Of a stretch of 64,000 bases of DNA, positions 8,544 through 16,324 are shown piece by piece. Position 1 is the stretch's first letter. The number at the start of each line of letters is the position of its first letter. The notes under the pieces are model-generated. The model worked only from the letters and a program-made list of their open reading frames with translations. It had not been told where the DNA came from and did no database searches. A program made the translations under genes and the position numbers. Source of the stretch: Gleimia coleocanis DSM 15436. GTDB taxonomy: Bacteria > Actinomycetota > Actinomycetes > Actinomycetales > Actinomycetaceae. The DNA is taken from assembly GCF_000159015.1 (NCBI RefSeq), contig NZ_DS999546.1, positions 26,023 to 90,022 of the forward strand, read 5' to 3'.

Positions 8544-9911
8544 ATGACTGAGATTTTTCATTTGATTGGTGTCGGCGGTGCCGGTATGTCTGTTGTGGCA
8601 GAGTTGTTGCTGTCGCGTGGGTTTAAGGTAAGTGGTTCCGATCAGGCTGACTCTGCGGGGTTGCAACGTTTGCGTTCCTTAGGAATTGAAGCTTTTGTTG
8701 GGCATGATGCGGGGCAGGTTCCGGTTGATGCTACTGTGGTGGTTTCGACTGCAGTGCGTGAGACTAACCCAGAGTTAGCTTTTGCGCGTGAACATAATCT
8801 ACCGGTTATTCACCGGTCTCAGGCGTTAGCAATCGCAGCGCAGGGTTTAGATTTTGTGGCTGTGGCGGGGGCGCATGGTAAGACTACGACTTCAGGGATG
8901 CTCGCGGCCGCGTTGTCTGCAGCCGGTATGGATCCTTCTTTTGCTGTTGGTGGGGTAGTAGCTGGTTTTGGTACTGGCGCGCATCTGGGGCAGGGGCGTT
9001 TCTTTGTTGCGGAAGCGGATGAGTCGGATGGTTCTTTCTTGAATTACACGCCTCGGGTTGCTTTGGTTACTAACGTGGAGCCTGACCATTTGGATCATTA
9101 TGGGTCTCGCGAGGCTTTTGAAGCTGTTTTTGATGAGTTTGTAACCCGTATAACAGCTGATGGGGCGTTGGTAGTTTGCGCGGATGATCCGGGGGCGTCT
9201 GCTTTGGGACAGCGAGTGTTGGCAACTGGGCGTCGCGTTTGGTCTTATGGTTTGGATTCTTCTGTCGAGGGCGCTCAGCATCTGCAGATTTCTGAGGTGG
9301 AGCTACACGCTAGTGGATCTTCATTCTTGGTGTCTTATGGGGATGAGACGGTTGCGGTGCACTTAAATGTGAGCGGTTTGCATAACGTCTTAAATGCTAC
9401 TGGCGCTTTGGCAGTAGCGTTGGATTTGGGAATCAGCCTGTCGGTGATGGCTGAGGCATTGAAAGCGTTTACGGGAACTGGTCGCCGTTTTGAGTTTAAG
9501 GGTGAGGTAGCTGGAAAACGTCTCTTTGATGATTATGCACATCATCCTTCAGAGGTGGCTGCTGCCTTGAAGCAGGCTCGTGTAGTTGTTGGTGAAGGCA
9601 AGGTTGTGGTTTTGTTCCAGCCGCATTTGTATTCACGTACGCGAAATTTTGCGGCGGAGTTTGCGGCTTCTTTGGCATTGGCTGATCAGGTTGTTTTAGC
9701 TGATATTTATGGGGCGCGTGAAGATCCGATGCCGGGGATTACTTCGGCACTTATTGGGGACAAGCTTGTTGAGGTTGCTTTCGTAGGTCCTTTGGAAACT
9801 GCTGCTGAGGTTGCTGCAGAACTTACTGAAGCGGGAGATATTTGCATTACCATGGGAGCTGGTAATGTTACTTCTGTTGGCAACCAGATTATTAACTACT
9901 GGCAGAACTGA
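8544..9911 (+). CDS. murC: UDP-MurNAc:L-alanine ligase MurC
   Basis: 455 aa. It adds the first stem-peptide residue, L-Ala, to UDP-MurNAc. The N-terminal GVGGAGMS loop, the Mur-ligase P-loop GAHGKTTT near residue 109, EADESDGSFL, VTNVEPDHLDHYG and the C-terminal FDDYAHHPSEV are all family hallmarks. The motif EADESD distinguishes MurC from the other Mur ligases. It starts three bases after murG and is followed 15 bases later by ftsQ, the usual order in actinobacteria. Confidence 0.96.
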   Translation: MTEIFHLIGVGGAGMSVVAELLLSRGFKVSGSDQADSAGLQRLRSLGIEAFVGHDAGQVPVDATVVVSTAVRETNPELAFAREHNLPVIHRSQALAIAAQGLDFVAVAGAHGKTTTSGMLAAALSAAGMDPSFAVGGVVAGFGTGAHLGQGRFFVAEADESDGSFLNYTPRVALVTNVEPDHLDHYGSREAFEAVFDEFVTRITADGALVVCADDPGASALGQRVLATGRRVWSYGLDSSVEGAQHLQISEVELHASGSSFLVSYGDETVAVHLNVSGLHNVLNATGALAVALDLGISLSVMAEALKAFTGTGRRFEFKGEVAGKRLFDDYAHHPSEVAAALKQARVVVGEGKVVVLFQPHLYSRTRNFAAEFAASLALADQVVLADIYGAREDPMPGITSALIGDKLVEVAFVGPLETAAEVAAELTEAGDICITMGAGNVTSVGNQIINYWQN

Positions 9912-9926
9912 TAGAAAGCTGATTAG

Positions 9927-10997
9927 TTGAAGAAGCCGAATCTTCCACGGAATCATTCTCGTAGTGAGGGGGGTTCACCGGCAGGTGAAGCCCCGCGTGG
10001 TGTGCCTAGGCACCCTCGGGAAAATGAAGAGGAAGTGGTTTCTGTTTGTCGTCCGCAACCGAGCCGTAGAGTGGCTATGTTGTCGGCACGAGAGAGCGCT
10101 CTAAGTGTGGGGTTAGGACGTAAAACCACGGCCACAGGTGAAGTGACGCTTGTAGAGGAGCTTAAGCTTTCTCAGCCAGTAGGTAGTAAGCCTAGCGTGG
10201 CTTCAAAGTTGCGTGGCTACGTGGCTGCCGCAACGGCTGCTAGCACTTTTAAGTCGAAGAATCATCAGAGTTCTGAGCTGGAGGAACGACGCTTGGAAGT
10301 GCGTCGGGCTAAGTTGCGTAGTTATTCCTGGTTGGGGATTAGCGTAGTTGCTGGTCTGCTGGTTGTTGGCGGACTAGTTTGGGCGGTTTTCTTTTCTACG
10401 TTATTTGCGTTGAATGCCCAGCAGATTACGGTTGTGAAGGGGAGTGAGAAGGTTTCTCCTGCCCAGGTACAGACTATCTTACGGAAGTGGGATGGGGTTC
10501 CTCTGCCGCGTGTATCTACGGGGAATATGGAAGCTGAGTTGGCAAGTATTCCGCTGGTGAAATCTGCTGAGGTTAGTCGCAGTTGGCCGAACGGTTTAGA
10601 GATTTCTTTGGATTTGCGTGTGCCGGTTTTTTCAGTTGAGGAAGCGGGACAGTGGCAGATTTATGATACCGAGGGCGTGCAGATTGAAACTTCTCCGGTG
10701 ATTGCTGAGGGGACTTTACGAGCTGAACTGACTGCTACTGACCCGCAGAAGCGGGTGCAGGCTTTGCAACTGATGGCACAGGTGCGGTCGCAGTTGGATG
10801 TGGAGCTGTTGGAGGAAGTAGCGGTTTTGCGTTCTGAGGGCTCGCTGTTGGAAATAGTGTTGAATTCTGGAGCGGTAGTTAAGTGGGGAGATGCTAGCGA
10901 TACCCCATTTAAGTTGAAGGTTTTGAAGGTTTTACTGGGCCAGGTTCCCGCTAAACTCTATGATGTTTCGGTGCCGGCGAAGCCAGTAACTGCCTAA
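9927..10997 (+). CDS. ftsQ: Divisome protein FtsQ/DivIB with POTRA domain
   Basis: 356 aa from a TTG start. Residues 1 to about 125 form a basic, low-complexity cytoplasmic tail, unusually long for FtsQ. A single membrane segment lies at about 138-158. The POTRA-like region follows (ITVVKGSEKVSPAQVQ, IPLVKSAEVSRSWPNGLEI), then the FtsQ beta domain. FtsQ links early and late divisome proteins at the septum. The start is uncertain: the ribosome site before TTG is weak, and an ATG near 10078 would give a shorter tail. Identity itself is well supported by the POTRA motif and the murC-ftsQ-ftsZ order. Confidence 0.85.
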   Translation: MKKPNLPRNHSRSEGGSPAGEAPRGVPRHPRENEEEVVSVCRPQPSRRVAMLSARESALSVGLGRKTTATGEVTLVEELKLSQPVGSKPSVASKLRGYVAAATAASTFKSKNHQSSELEERRLEVRRAKLRSYSWLGISVVAGLLVVGGLVWAVFFSTLFALNAQQITVVKGSEKVSPAQVQTILRKWDGVPLPRVSTGNMEAELASIPLVKSAEVSRSWPNGLEISLDLRVPVFSVEEAGQWQIYDTEGVQIETSPVIAEGTLRAELTATDPQKRVQALQLMAQVRSQLDVELLEEVAVLRSEGSLLEIVLNSGAVVKWGDASDTPFKLKVLKVLLGQVPAKLYDVSVPAKPVTA

Positions 10998-11025
10998 TCA
11001 TTTGTGCAGTTTTAGATGCAATTTT

Positions 11026-11054
11026 TTGCTTATTTAGACACGCCTAGATATATA
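11026..11054 (+). promoter_or_regulatory. Candidate ftsZ promoter
   Basis: TTGCTT at 11026-11031 and TATATA at 11049-11054 are separated by 17 bases, a good match to a housekeeping sigma promoter. Transcription would begin near 11061 and give a leader of about 100 bases in front of ftsZ that contains a perfect hairpin. This is sequence resemblance only. Confidence 0.45.
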
Positions 11055-11110
11055 GTTGATTCCCCCTGGTCTGTGGCATATTTTCAGCAGGCAACGATGA
11101 AGATAAACTA

Positions 11111-11137
11111 ATACCTTCAAGTAGAGGTTGAAGGTAT
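11111..11137 (+). promoter_or_regulatory. Perfect 10-bp hairpin in the ftsZ leader
   Basis: ATACCTTCAA at 11111-11120 pairs completely with TTGAAGGTAT at 11128-11137 around the 7-nt loop GTAGAGG. It stands 22 bases before the GTG start of ftsZ. There is no T-run after it, so it is more likely an operator or an RNA element that affects stability or translation than a terminator. Confidence 0.55.
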
Positions 11138-11159
11138 TACGAGATTTTAGGGGAACGCA

Positions 11160-12380
11160 GTGTTTGCAACAAACTACCTGGCTGTGATTAAAGTTGTCGG
11201 CGTCGGCGGCGGCGGCGGTAACGCAGTAAACCGCATGATTCGCTCCGGCCTCAGCGGCGTTGAATTCATTGCGATGAACACTGACTCTCAGGCACTTCTG
11301 CGCTCCGAAGCAGAAGTGAAGATTGACTTGGGCGTAGACCTCACCCGCGGACTCGGTGCAGGTGCCGATCCAAACGTAGGTCGCCAGGCAGCAGAGTCTA
11401 ATGAAGAAGCAATTCGCGACGTTCTGCAAGGCGCTGACATGGTATTCGTAACCGCAGGTGAAGGCGGTGGTACCGGTACCGGTGCAGCTCCAGTAGTAGC
11501 CCGTATTGCTCGCGAACTAGGCGCACTCACCGTCGGCGTAGTTACCCGTCCGTTCAGTTTCGAAGGTGACCGTCGAGCCACCCAGGCAACCGCAGGTATC
11601 CAAGCGCTTAGCGACGAAGTAGACACCCTCATCGTTATTCCAAACGACCGACTTCTGCAGATTTCTGACGCAAATGTAACCTACAACCAGGCCTACGGCA
11701 TGGCAGATGAGGTTCTGCGCAACGGCGTACAAGGCATCACCGACATGATTACCACCACCGGTGACGTAAACGTTGACTTCGCAGACGTGCGCTCCGTCAT
11801 GAAGGACGCTGGTTCTGCGCTCATGGGTATCGGTCAGGCATCTGGTGAAGACCGCGCTATCAAGGCAGCTGAAGCAGCAGTTTCCTCACCACTTCTGGAA
11901 GCATCCATTACCGGGGCACACGGTGTACTCTGGTTCCTACGTGCCGGCTCAGACCTTGGTCTGCAGGAACTCTACGGCGCTGCAAACCTGATTAAGGAAA
12001 GCGTAAAGCCAGGTGCAAACATTATCTTCGGTACCGTTACCGATGATTCCCTGGGCGACGAAGTAATGATTACGGTTATTGCCGCTGGCTTCGATGAAAA
12101 GAATGAAGCGGACGAAGCAGAAATCGAAAATGCCTTCCTGCCACCAGCAACCCCAGCAGTAGCGGAAACCCCAGCACCAGCAGCACGTCCACTGTCCAGC
12201 CTCCCAAAGACTGAGCCAGCTCACCGCGCGCCGATTCAGGCACCAACCCGTCCAAACACTAGCTTCCCAGCTGCGGAGCCACAGTTTGATGATGCAACCG
12301 GTTCACACTTCGCAGTGCCACGAGTATTCGATGAAGAACCAGCTGTAGATGGCTTGGATCTGCCAGATTTCCTGCGCTGA
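11160..12380 (+). CDS. ftsZ: Tubulin-like division GTPase FtsZ
   Basis: 406 aa. It polymerises into the Z ring that recruits the divisome. The N-terminal segment [22 protein letters not shown], the tubulin signature GGGTGTG at residues 102-108, and the T7 loop region with [11 protein letters not shown] are intact. A Pro/Ala-rich linker of about 60 residues ends in the conserved C-terminal peptide LDLPDFLR, which binds SepF in actinobacteria. GTG is chosen because AGGGGA lies at the right distance upstream. Codon use is strongly biased, as expected for an abundant protein. Confidence 0.98.
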   Translation: MFATNYLAVIKVVGVGGGGGNAVNRMIRSGLSGVEFIAMNTDSQALLRSEAEVKIDLGVDLTRGLGAGADPNVGRQAAESNEEAIRDVLQGADMVFVTAGEGGGTGTGAAPVVARIARELGALTVGVVTRPFSFEGDRRATQATAGIQALSDEVDTLIVIPNDRLLQISDANVTYNQAYGMADEVLRNGVQGITDMITTTGDVNVDFADVRSVMKDAGSALMGIGQASGEDRAIKAAEAAVSSPLLEASITGAHGVLWFLRAGSDLGLQELYGAANLIKESVKPGANIIFGTVTDDSLGDEVMITVIAAGFDEKNEADEAEIENAFLPPATPAVAETPAPAARPLSSLPKTEPAHRAPIQAPTRPNTSFPAAEPQFDDATGSHFAVPRVFDEEPAVDGLDLPDFLR

Positions 12381-12392
12381 TTTAAAACACAA

Positions 12393-13133
12393 ATGACCGT
12401 TGAAATGGCAGTGAGCGGAGCCCTGGTAGGTTTTACCAGGTGTACCTCCACTGCCATTTCTGCATCCAACCCACTGGATGCTAATAATATCGCTCCAAAC
12501 TACGGGCTGAATACTCCTGACGAAGCACAGCGGGTGAAAGATTTTCGGGAAACTCTTTCCAAAAAGTTAGGTAGCCCCGCTGTGTGGATGCAACAAACCC
12601 ACTCAGATGTGGTCGCAACTGTTCCAAATGCTACATATAATACTGATAATAGTGTCGCCGCAGATGCCGTAATTGTTCCTGCCGGTGTCATTGCCACTGT
12701 GCAAGTAGCAGACTGCGTTCCCGTAATCATCGTAGACTCTCGCCTTAAAATTGCCGCTGCGGCACATGCCGGACGTGCTGGCATAGAAAAAGAAATCCTT
12801 GCTGAGACGATTCAGCAAATGCAACAAATGGGTTCACAAATTAATGACTTAGCAGCTGCAGTGGGGCCATGTATTTGCGAAAAATGCTATGAAGTTGGTC
12901 CAGATGTGTACGAAAAATACGTGGGGTTGTTCCCCCAAGGGGCATCGGAAACAAGCTGGGGAACGCCCTCGATAAATCTGCGCAAAGTAGTAACCGACCA
13001 GCTAATGGAACAGGGAATCACCGAAATAATCCAAGATGAAACCTGCACTTTGGAAGCCGACGATTTAAATTCGTACCGACAAAATCCGCACTGTGGTAGA
13101 CAAATCGGCTGGGTACTATTTCCAAACCCATAA
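12393..13133 (+). CDS. pgeF: Peptidoglycan editing factor PgeF (YfiH, DUF152 family)
   Basis: 246 aa. The family has the multicopper-laccase-like YfiH fold and removes wrongly incorporated amino acids such as L-Ser from UDP-MurNAc-peptides; older annotations call it polyphenol oxidase. Putative metal and catalytic residues are visible as QQTHSD, VADCVP and AHAGRAG, and the C-terminal segment has HCGRQIGWV. It lies 12 bases after ftsZ, the usual neighbour. A second in-frame ATG lies at 12405. The first 70 bases of the gene form a large perfect inverted repeat. Confidence 0.88.
   Translation: MTVEMAVSGALVGFTRCTSTAISASNPLDANNIAPNYGLNTPDEAQRVKDFRETLSKKLGSPAVWMQQTHSDVVATVPNATYNTDNSVAADAVIVPAGVIATVQVADCVPVIIVDSRLKIAAAAHAGRAGIEKEILAETIQQMQQMGSQINDLAAAVGPCICEKCYEVGPDVYEKYVGLFPQGASETSWGTPSINLRKVVTDQLMEQGITEIIQDETCTLEADDLNSYRQNPHCGRQIGWVLFPNP
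12402..12460 (+). repeat. Nested inverted repeat across the start of pgeF
   Basis: The outer arms GAAATGGCAGTG (12402-12413) and CACTGCCATTTC (12449-12460) are a perfect 12-bp pair. Inside lies a second perfect 7-bp pair, CCTGGTA at 12422-12428 and TACCAGG at 12434-12440, with a 5-nt loop. The structure begins 22 bases after the ftsZ stop and is translated as the N-terminus of PgeF. Confidence 0.65.
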
Positions 13134-13221
13134 GTCAGACACGCCGAAACGAGCCAGCGCATCGCCGTATAAAATCAACTACTTTTGTTGTAACTGACTA
13201 AAACAATCTTGAGGGGGAACA

Positions 13222-13665
13222 ATGCTAGGTGGACTAAACCACATGGCTGAAAAGATGGGCTGGATTGGCTCTGAAAATCCTGAGGATGAAGAATTCTATG
13301 ACGACGACGTCGACTACGAGTACGAAGACGACGAATACCAGCCAGAGCAAAACTACCTTCCTACCAGTAGCCGTTTCCGAAACGAAGAAGAAAACATGGA
13401 TATTTCCCGTATCGTCACTGTTCGTCCAACAAGTTACGCAGAAGTACAACTGATTGGTGACTCATTCCGCGAAGGTACACCAGTAATTGTGAATCTCACC
13501 GACACTGCTGATCACCGTCGCATCATCGACTTCTGCGCCGGACTAATTTATGGTCTGCACGGCACCATTGAAGAAATCACCCCGCAGGTAATCTTGCTTT
13601 CTCCTGAAACTGTTAAGGTACAGGGCAAAGTAGGCGGATCTGTACGACGCGGAGACTTCTTCTAA
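13222..13665 (+). CDS. sepF: Z-ring membrane anchor SepF
   Basis: 147 aa. SepF tethers FtsZ to the membrane in actinobacteria, which lack FtsA. A hydrophobic N-terminal segment (MLGGLNHMAEKMGW), likely the amphipathic membrane helix, is followed by a strongly acidic Asp/Glu/Tyr linker at about 18-45. The conserved SepF core starts near residue 60 (ISRIVTVRPTSYAEVQLIGD) and contains RRIIDFCAGLIYGLHG and the terminal GGSVRRGDFF. The ATG at 13222 has GAGGGGG at the right distance; a second ATG at 13243 is less likely. Confidence 0.94.
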   Translation: MLGGLNHMAEKMGWIGSENPEDEEFYDDDVDYEYEDDEYQPEQNYLPTSSRFRNEEENMDISRIVTVRPTSYAEVQLIGDSFREGTPVIVNLTDTADHRRIIDFCAGLIYGLHGTIEEITPQVILLSPETVKVQGKVGGSVRRGDFF

Positions 13666-13669
13666 ATAA

Positions 13670-13975
13670 ATGACGGTACTTATCCACCTGGCCGGGTATA
13701 TTCTGGTTTTCTTTGCACAGCTTGGCATTATTCTTTTAGCACTTAGACTCTGCTTTGATTGGGGACAGATACTGGCACCCAACTGGGAGATTAAACCACC
13801 GCTTAGCACCCTAGTGAAATATCTTTATGGAATCACTGAACCAGTGCTGGCATACCTTAGGAAATACCTACCTCCACTGCGGTTTAATGAATTTTCTGTA
13901 GATATGGGATTTTTAATTGCGCTAGTGGCATTTATAGTGCTAAAAAGAATTGCGAGTTTCCTCATATCTGTGTAA
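13670..13975 (+). CDS. YggT-family membrane protein
   Basis: 101 aa with two hydrophobic segments, at about 5-26 and 78-98, and the family segment ITEPVLAYLRKYLPP between them. YggT proteins sit between sepF and divIVA in most actinobacteria and in many firmicutes. Their role is not settled, but it is linked to division or osmotic adaptation. The start is four bases after sepF, so the two are probably co-translated. Confidence 0.85.
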   Translation: MTVLIHLAGYILVFFAQLGIILLALRLCFDWGQILAPNWEIKPPLSTLVKYLYGITEPVLAYLRKYLPPLRFNEFSVDMGFLIALVAFIVLKRIASFLISV

Positions 13976-14040
13976 TAGTAAGGTAGATAGAGGTAACCTA
14001 GGAGTAACCTAAATCCTGCGTCTGCCTAGCAAGACGTAAA

Positions 14041-14081
14041 GGTCGGCAGCTTCAATCTGAAGATTGATCGACCTGCTGACC
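14041..14081 (+). promoter_or_regulatory. Stem-loop in the divIVA leader
   Basis: GGTCGGCAG (14041-14049) pairs with CTGCTGACC (14073-14081) with one G-U pair, and inside it TTCAATC pairs with GATTGA. The structure lies about 35 bases before the divIVA start and is not followed by a T-run. It may stabilise the message of this highly expressed gene. Confidence 0.4.
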
Positions 14082-14115
14082 AAAAATAAACTTAAAGTAA
14101 ATCTGAGGTGAAAAA

Positions 14116-14730
14116 ATGGCACTGCTCACTACTGAAGAGGTCTTGAACAAGACTTTCGGCTCTGTGAAGTTCCGCGAAGGCTACGATCAGGCTGAAGTTG
14201 ACGAATTCCTTGATGAAGTTGTTGAGACCATCTACGCTCTGCAGATGGAAAATAATGACCTGAAGCAGAAGCTGGAAGCAGCAGAACGTCGCGTAGCAGA
14301 ACTCGAAGCTGGCGCACCAGTAGTAGTTGAAGCCCCAGTAGTCGAAGCACCTGCTGTTGAAGAACCAGTAGTTGCTCCAGCACCAGTTGTTGAACCTGCT
14401 CCAGTAGCTCCTGTAGCACCAGTTGCAGAACCAGCTCCAGTAGCACACACCGTTCCAGAAGACGCCACCTCCATGCTGGCACTGGCACAGCGCGTACACG
14501 ATGAACACGTACGTGAAGGTCGTGAACAGGGCGAACGCATCGTTGCTGAAGCACAGGCACAGGGCGAAAACATCGTTCGCGAAGCAGAACAGAAGCGCAA
14601 CGACATTCTGGCTCAGCTGGAATCCGACCGTAACCTGCTCGAAGGTAAGATTAACGAACTCAAGAGCTTCGAAGCAGACTACCGCAACCGTATGCGCGAA
14701 CACCTGCAGCACCTGCTGGGCGAACTGTGA
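14116..14730 (+). CDS. divIVA: Polar growth scaffold DivIVA/Wag31
   Basis: 204 aa. The N-terminal DivIVA lipid-binding domain (LLTTEEVLNKTFGSVKFREGYDQ... EVDEFLDEV) covers residues 2-35 and is followed by a first coiled coil to about 62. A Pro/Val/Ala/Glu-rich linker at about 65-115 holds many PAPV and EAP repeats, as in Wag31. A second coiled coil, rich in Glu, Gln and Arg, extends to the C-terminus. The protein self-assembles at curved membrane and directs tip growth in rod-shaped actinobacteria. It has its own leader with a stem-loop and is followed by a strong hairpin. Confidence 0.95.
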   Translation: MALLTTEEVLNKTFGSVKFREGYDQAEVDEFLDEVVETIYALQMENNDLKQKLEAAERRVAELEAGAPVVVEAPVVEAPAVEEPVVAPAPVVEPAPVAPVAPVAEPAPVAHTVPEDATSMLALAQRVHDEHVREGREQGERIVAEAQAQGENIVREAEQKRNDILAQLESDRNLLEGKINELKSFEADYRNRMREHLQHLLGEL

Positions 14731-14766
14731 GTCTAACCTCCAGTTGTTAATCGCATAAAGATTAGT

Positions 14767-14805
14767 AGAAAAGCGGCGATACCCGAATGGAATCGCCGCT
14801 TTTCT
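14767..14805 (+). terminator. Terminator after divIVA
   Basis: A perfect 14-bp stem, AGAAAAGCGGCGAT with ATCGCCGCTTTTCT, and an 11-nt loop. The T-rich 3' arm can act as the U-tract. It separates the dcw cluster from lspA. Confidence 0.75.
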
Positions 14806-14835
14806 GCGATTGAAGTCTAAAACCCGGAGTACCCA

Positions 14836-15363
14836 ATGACTGAGAGCCGAAAAAAACTATCCCTCATTCTTTTCACCCTCATCTCAATCATCAGCTTTAT
14901 CACTGACTACGCCTCTAAACAGTGGGCACTAAAAACACTAACTCCGGGAGCTGAACAACCTTTCCTCGGTGACTTCATCACCCTGAAACTCCACTTCAAC
15001 CCAGGTGCAGCCTTCTCATTCCTGGTAAACTCCACCTGGATATTCACCATCTTTGCACTGGTAATCATCCTGGGAATCGCGGTTTCAATCCGAAAACTAA
15101 ACTCCCCAGGCTGGGCAGTAGCACTTGGGCTAATGTTCGGCGGAGCAATCGGTAATTTCATTGACCGTCTCACCCAACCACCCGCATTCGGCATCGGCCA
15201 CGTAGTTGACTTCCTCAACTGGAACAACTGGTTTATCGGTAACGTCGCCGATATTTGGATCGTCGTAGCTGCTGGCTTAATCTTCGTACTCGTTCTCTTA
15301 AACGAGCCATTCAACGGCATTAAAGAAACCACTGGAAGCGAAAAGGAAAAGGCAGATGAGTGA
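14836..15363 (+). CDS. lspA: Lipoprotein signal peptidase LspA (SPase II)
   Basis: 175 aa aspartyl protease with four membrane segments that cleaves prolipoprotein signal peptides before the lipidated cysteine. The conserved boxes are DYASKQWA, FNPGAAFSF, GGAIGNFIDRL with the first catalytic Asp, and VVDFLNW followed by FNVAD-like NVADIWI with the second catalytic Asp. A probable client in this window is the sugar-binding lipoprotein at 56674. It overlaps rluD by eight bases, the common actinobacterial arrangement. Confidence 0.95.
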   Translation: MTESRKKLSLILFTLISIISFITDYASKQWALKTLTPGAEQPFLGDFITLKLHFNPGAAFSFLVNSTWIFTIFALVIILGIAVSIRKLNSPGWAVALGLMFGGAIGNFIDRLTQPPAFGIGHVVDFLNWNNWFIGNVADIWIVVAAGLIFVLVLLNEPFNGIKETTGSEKEKADE

Positions 15364-16270
15364 TATCCGCTATCTGCCCGTTCCAGACGGATTAGCAAAC
15401 GAACGTATTGATTCAGCCCTCTCACGTATGCTGGGCTTATCCCGTAGCGCTGCAGGAAAACTCATCGATGACGAAAAAGTCCGCGTAAATGGGGTAGTGG
15501 TCGCTAAAAGCCATCGTCTCTCCATCAACGAAATCATCGAAGCAGACTTGGAACCACCAGCGCTGAAACCAGCACCAATCGTCGGCATGGACATTGTCTA
15601 CGAAGATGAAGACCTAGTAGTAGTAAATAAACCCGTCGGCGTAGCTGCCCACGGTGGCCCAGGTTGGGATGGTCCCACCGTCATTGACAACCTCGAAGCC
15701 GCCGGCTTCCGTATTTCCACTTCAGGTCCACCAGAACGTAAAGGTATCGTTCACCGCCTGGACGTTGGTACCTCAGGGGCAATGGCAGTAGCTAAATCAG
15801 AACTTGCCTACACTAAACTAAAACACGCCTTTAAAGAACGCCGGGTACATAAAACCTATCACGCCCTCGTGAGCGGACACCCCGACCCCGCCAAAGGAAC
15901 TATTGACGCGCCCATTGCCCGCCACCCATCCAAAGAATGGCGCATGGCCGTTGTCGCCGGAGGACGCCCCGCGATCACCCACTACCAGACGCAGGAACTC
16001 CTGCCAGGTGCGGCACTATTGGATATCACCCTCGAAACTGGACGCACGCACCAAATCCGCGTGCATTTCTCAGCCATCGGGCACCCCTGTGTGGGCGATA
16101 CTTTCTATGGCGCAGACCAAAAACAAGCCGATCAGCTTGGTCTCACCCGTCAGTGGCTACACTCAGTGGAACTGCAGTTCGTACACCCCCGCACAAACGC
16201 GCTTACCACTGTGAAAGCACCCTATACGGAAGACCTCTCAAAGGCTTTAGAGCAGCTTCGTAACTGGTAG
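15356..16270 (+). CDS. rluD: RluD-family 23S rRNA pseudouridine synthase
   Basis: 304 aa. An N-terminal S4 RNA-binding domain (residues about 12-75; ALSRMLGLSRSAAGKLIDDEKVRVNG) is followed by the RluA/RluD catalytic domain. The catalytic motif is HRLDVGTSG with Asp136, and TGRTHQIRVH lies further on. The family makes pseudouridines in helix 69 of 23S rRNA, though the exact target cannot be told from sequence. It is coupled to lspA by an eight-base overlap. Confidence 0.92.
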   Translation: MSDIRYLPVPDGLANERIDSALSRMLGLSRSAAGKLIDDEKVRVNGVVVAKSHRLSINEIIEADLEPPALKPAPIVGMDIVYEDEDLVVVNKPVGVAAHGGPGWDGPTVIDNLEAAGFRISTSGPPERKGIVHRLDVGTSGAMAVAKSELAYTKLKHAFKERRVHKTYHALVSGHPDPAKGTIDAPIARHPSKEWRMAVVAGGRPAITHYQTQELLPGAALLDITLETGRTHQIRVHFSAIGHPCVGDTFYGADQKQADQLGLTRQWLHSVELQFVHPRTNALTTVKAPYTEDLSKALEQLRNW

Positions 16271-16324
16271 AACTAACTTCTAATCCGGTTCTACATAGAG
16301 AGCGAAAATCGGTAAACTAGTTCT

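Noticed and set aside
14092..14712. Long open frames opposite divIVA, rich in Cys/Phe/Trp or Leu/Val
   Set aside because: They mirror the repetitive Pro-Val-Ala-Glu linker and coiled coil of divIVA and show no protein-like pattern.
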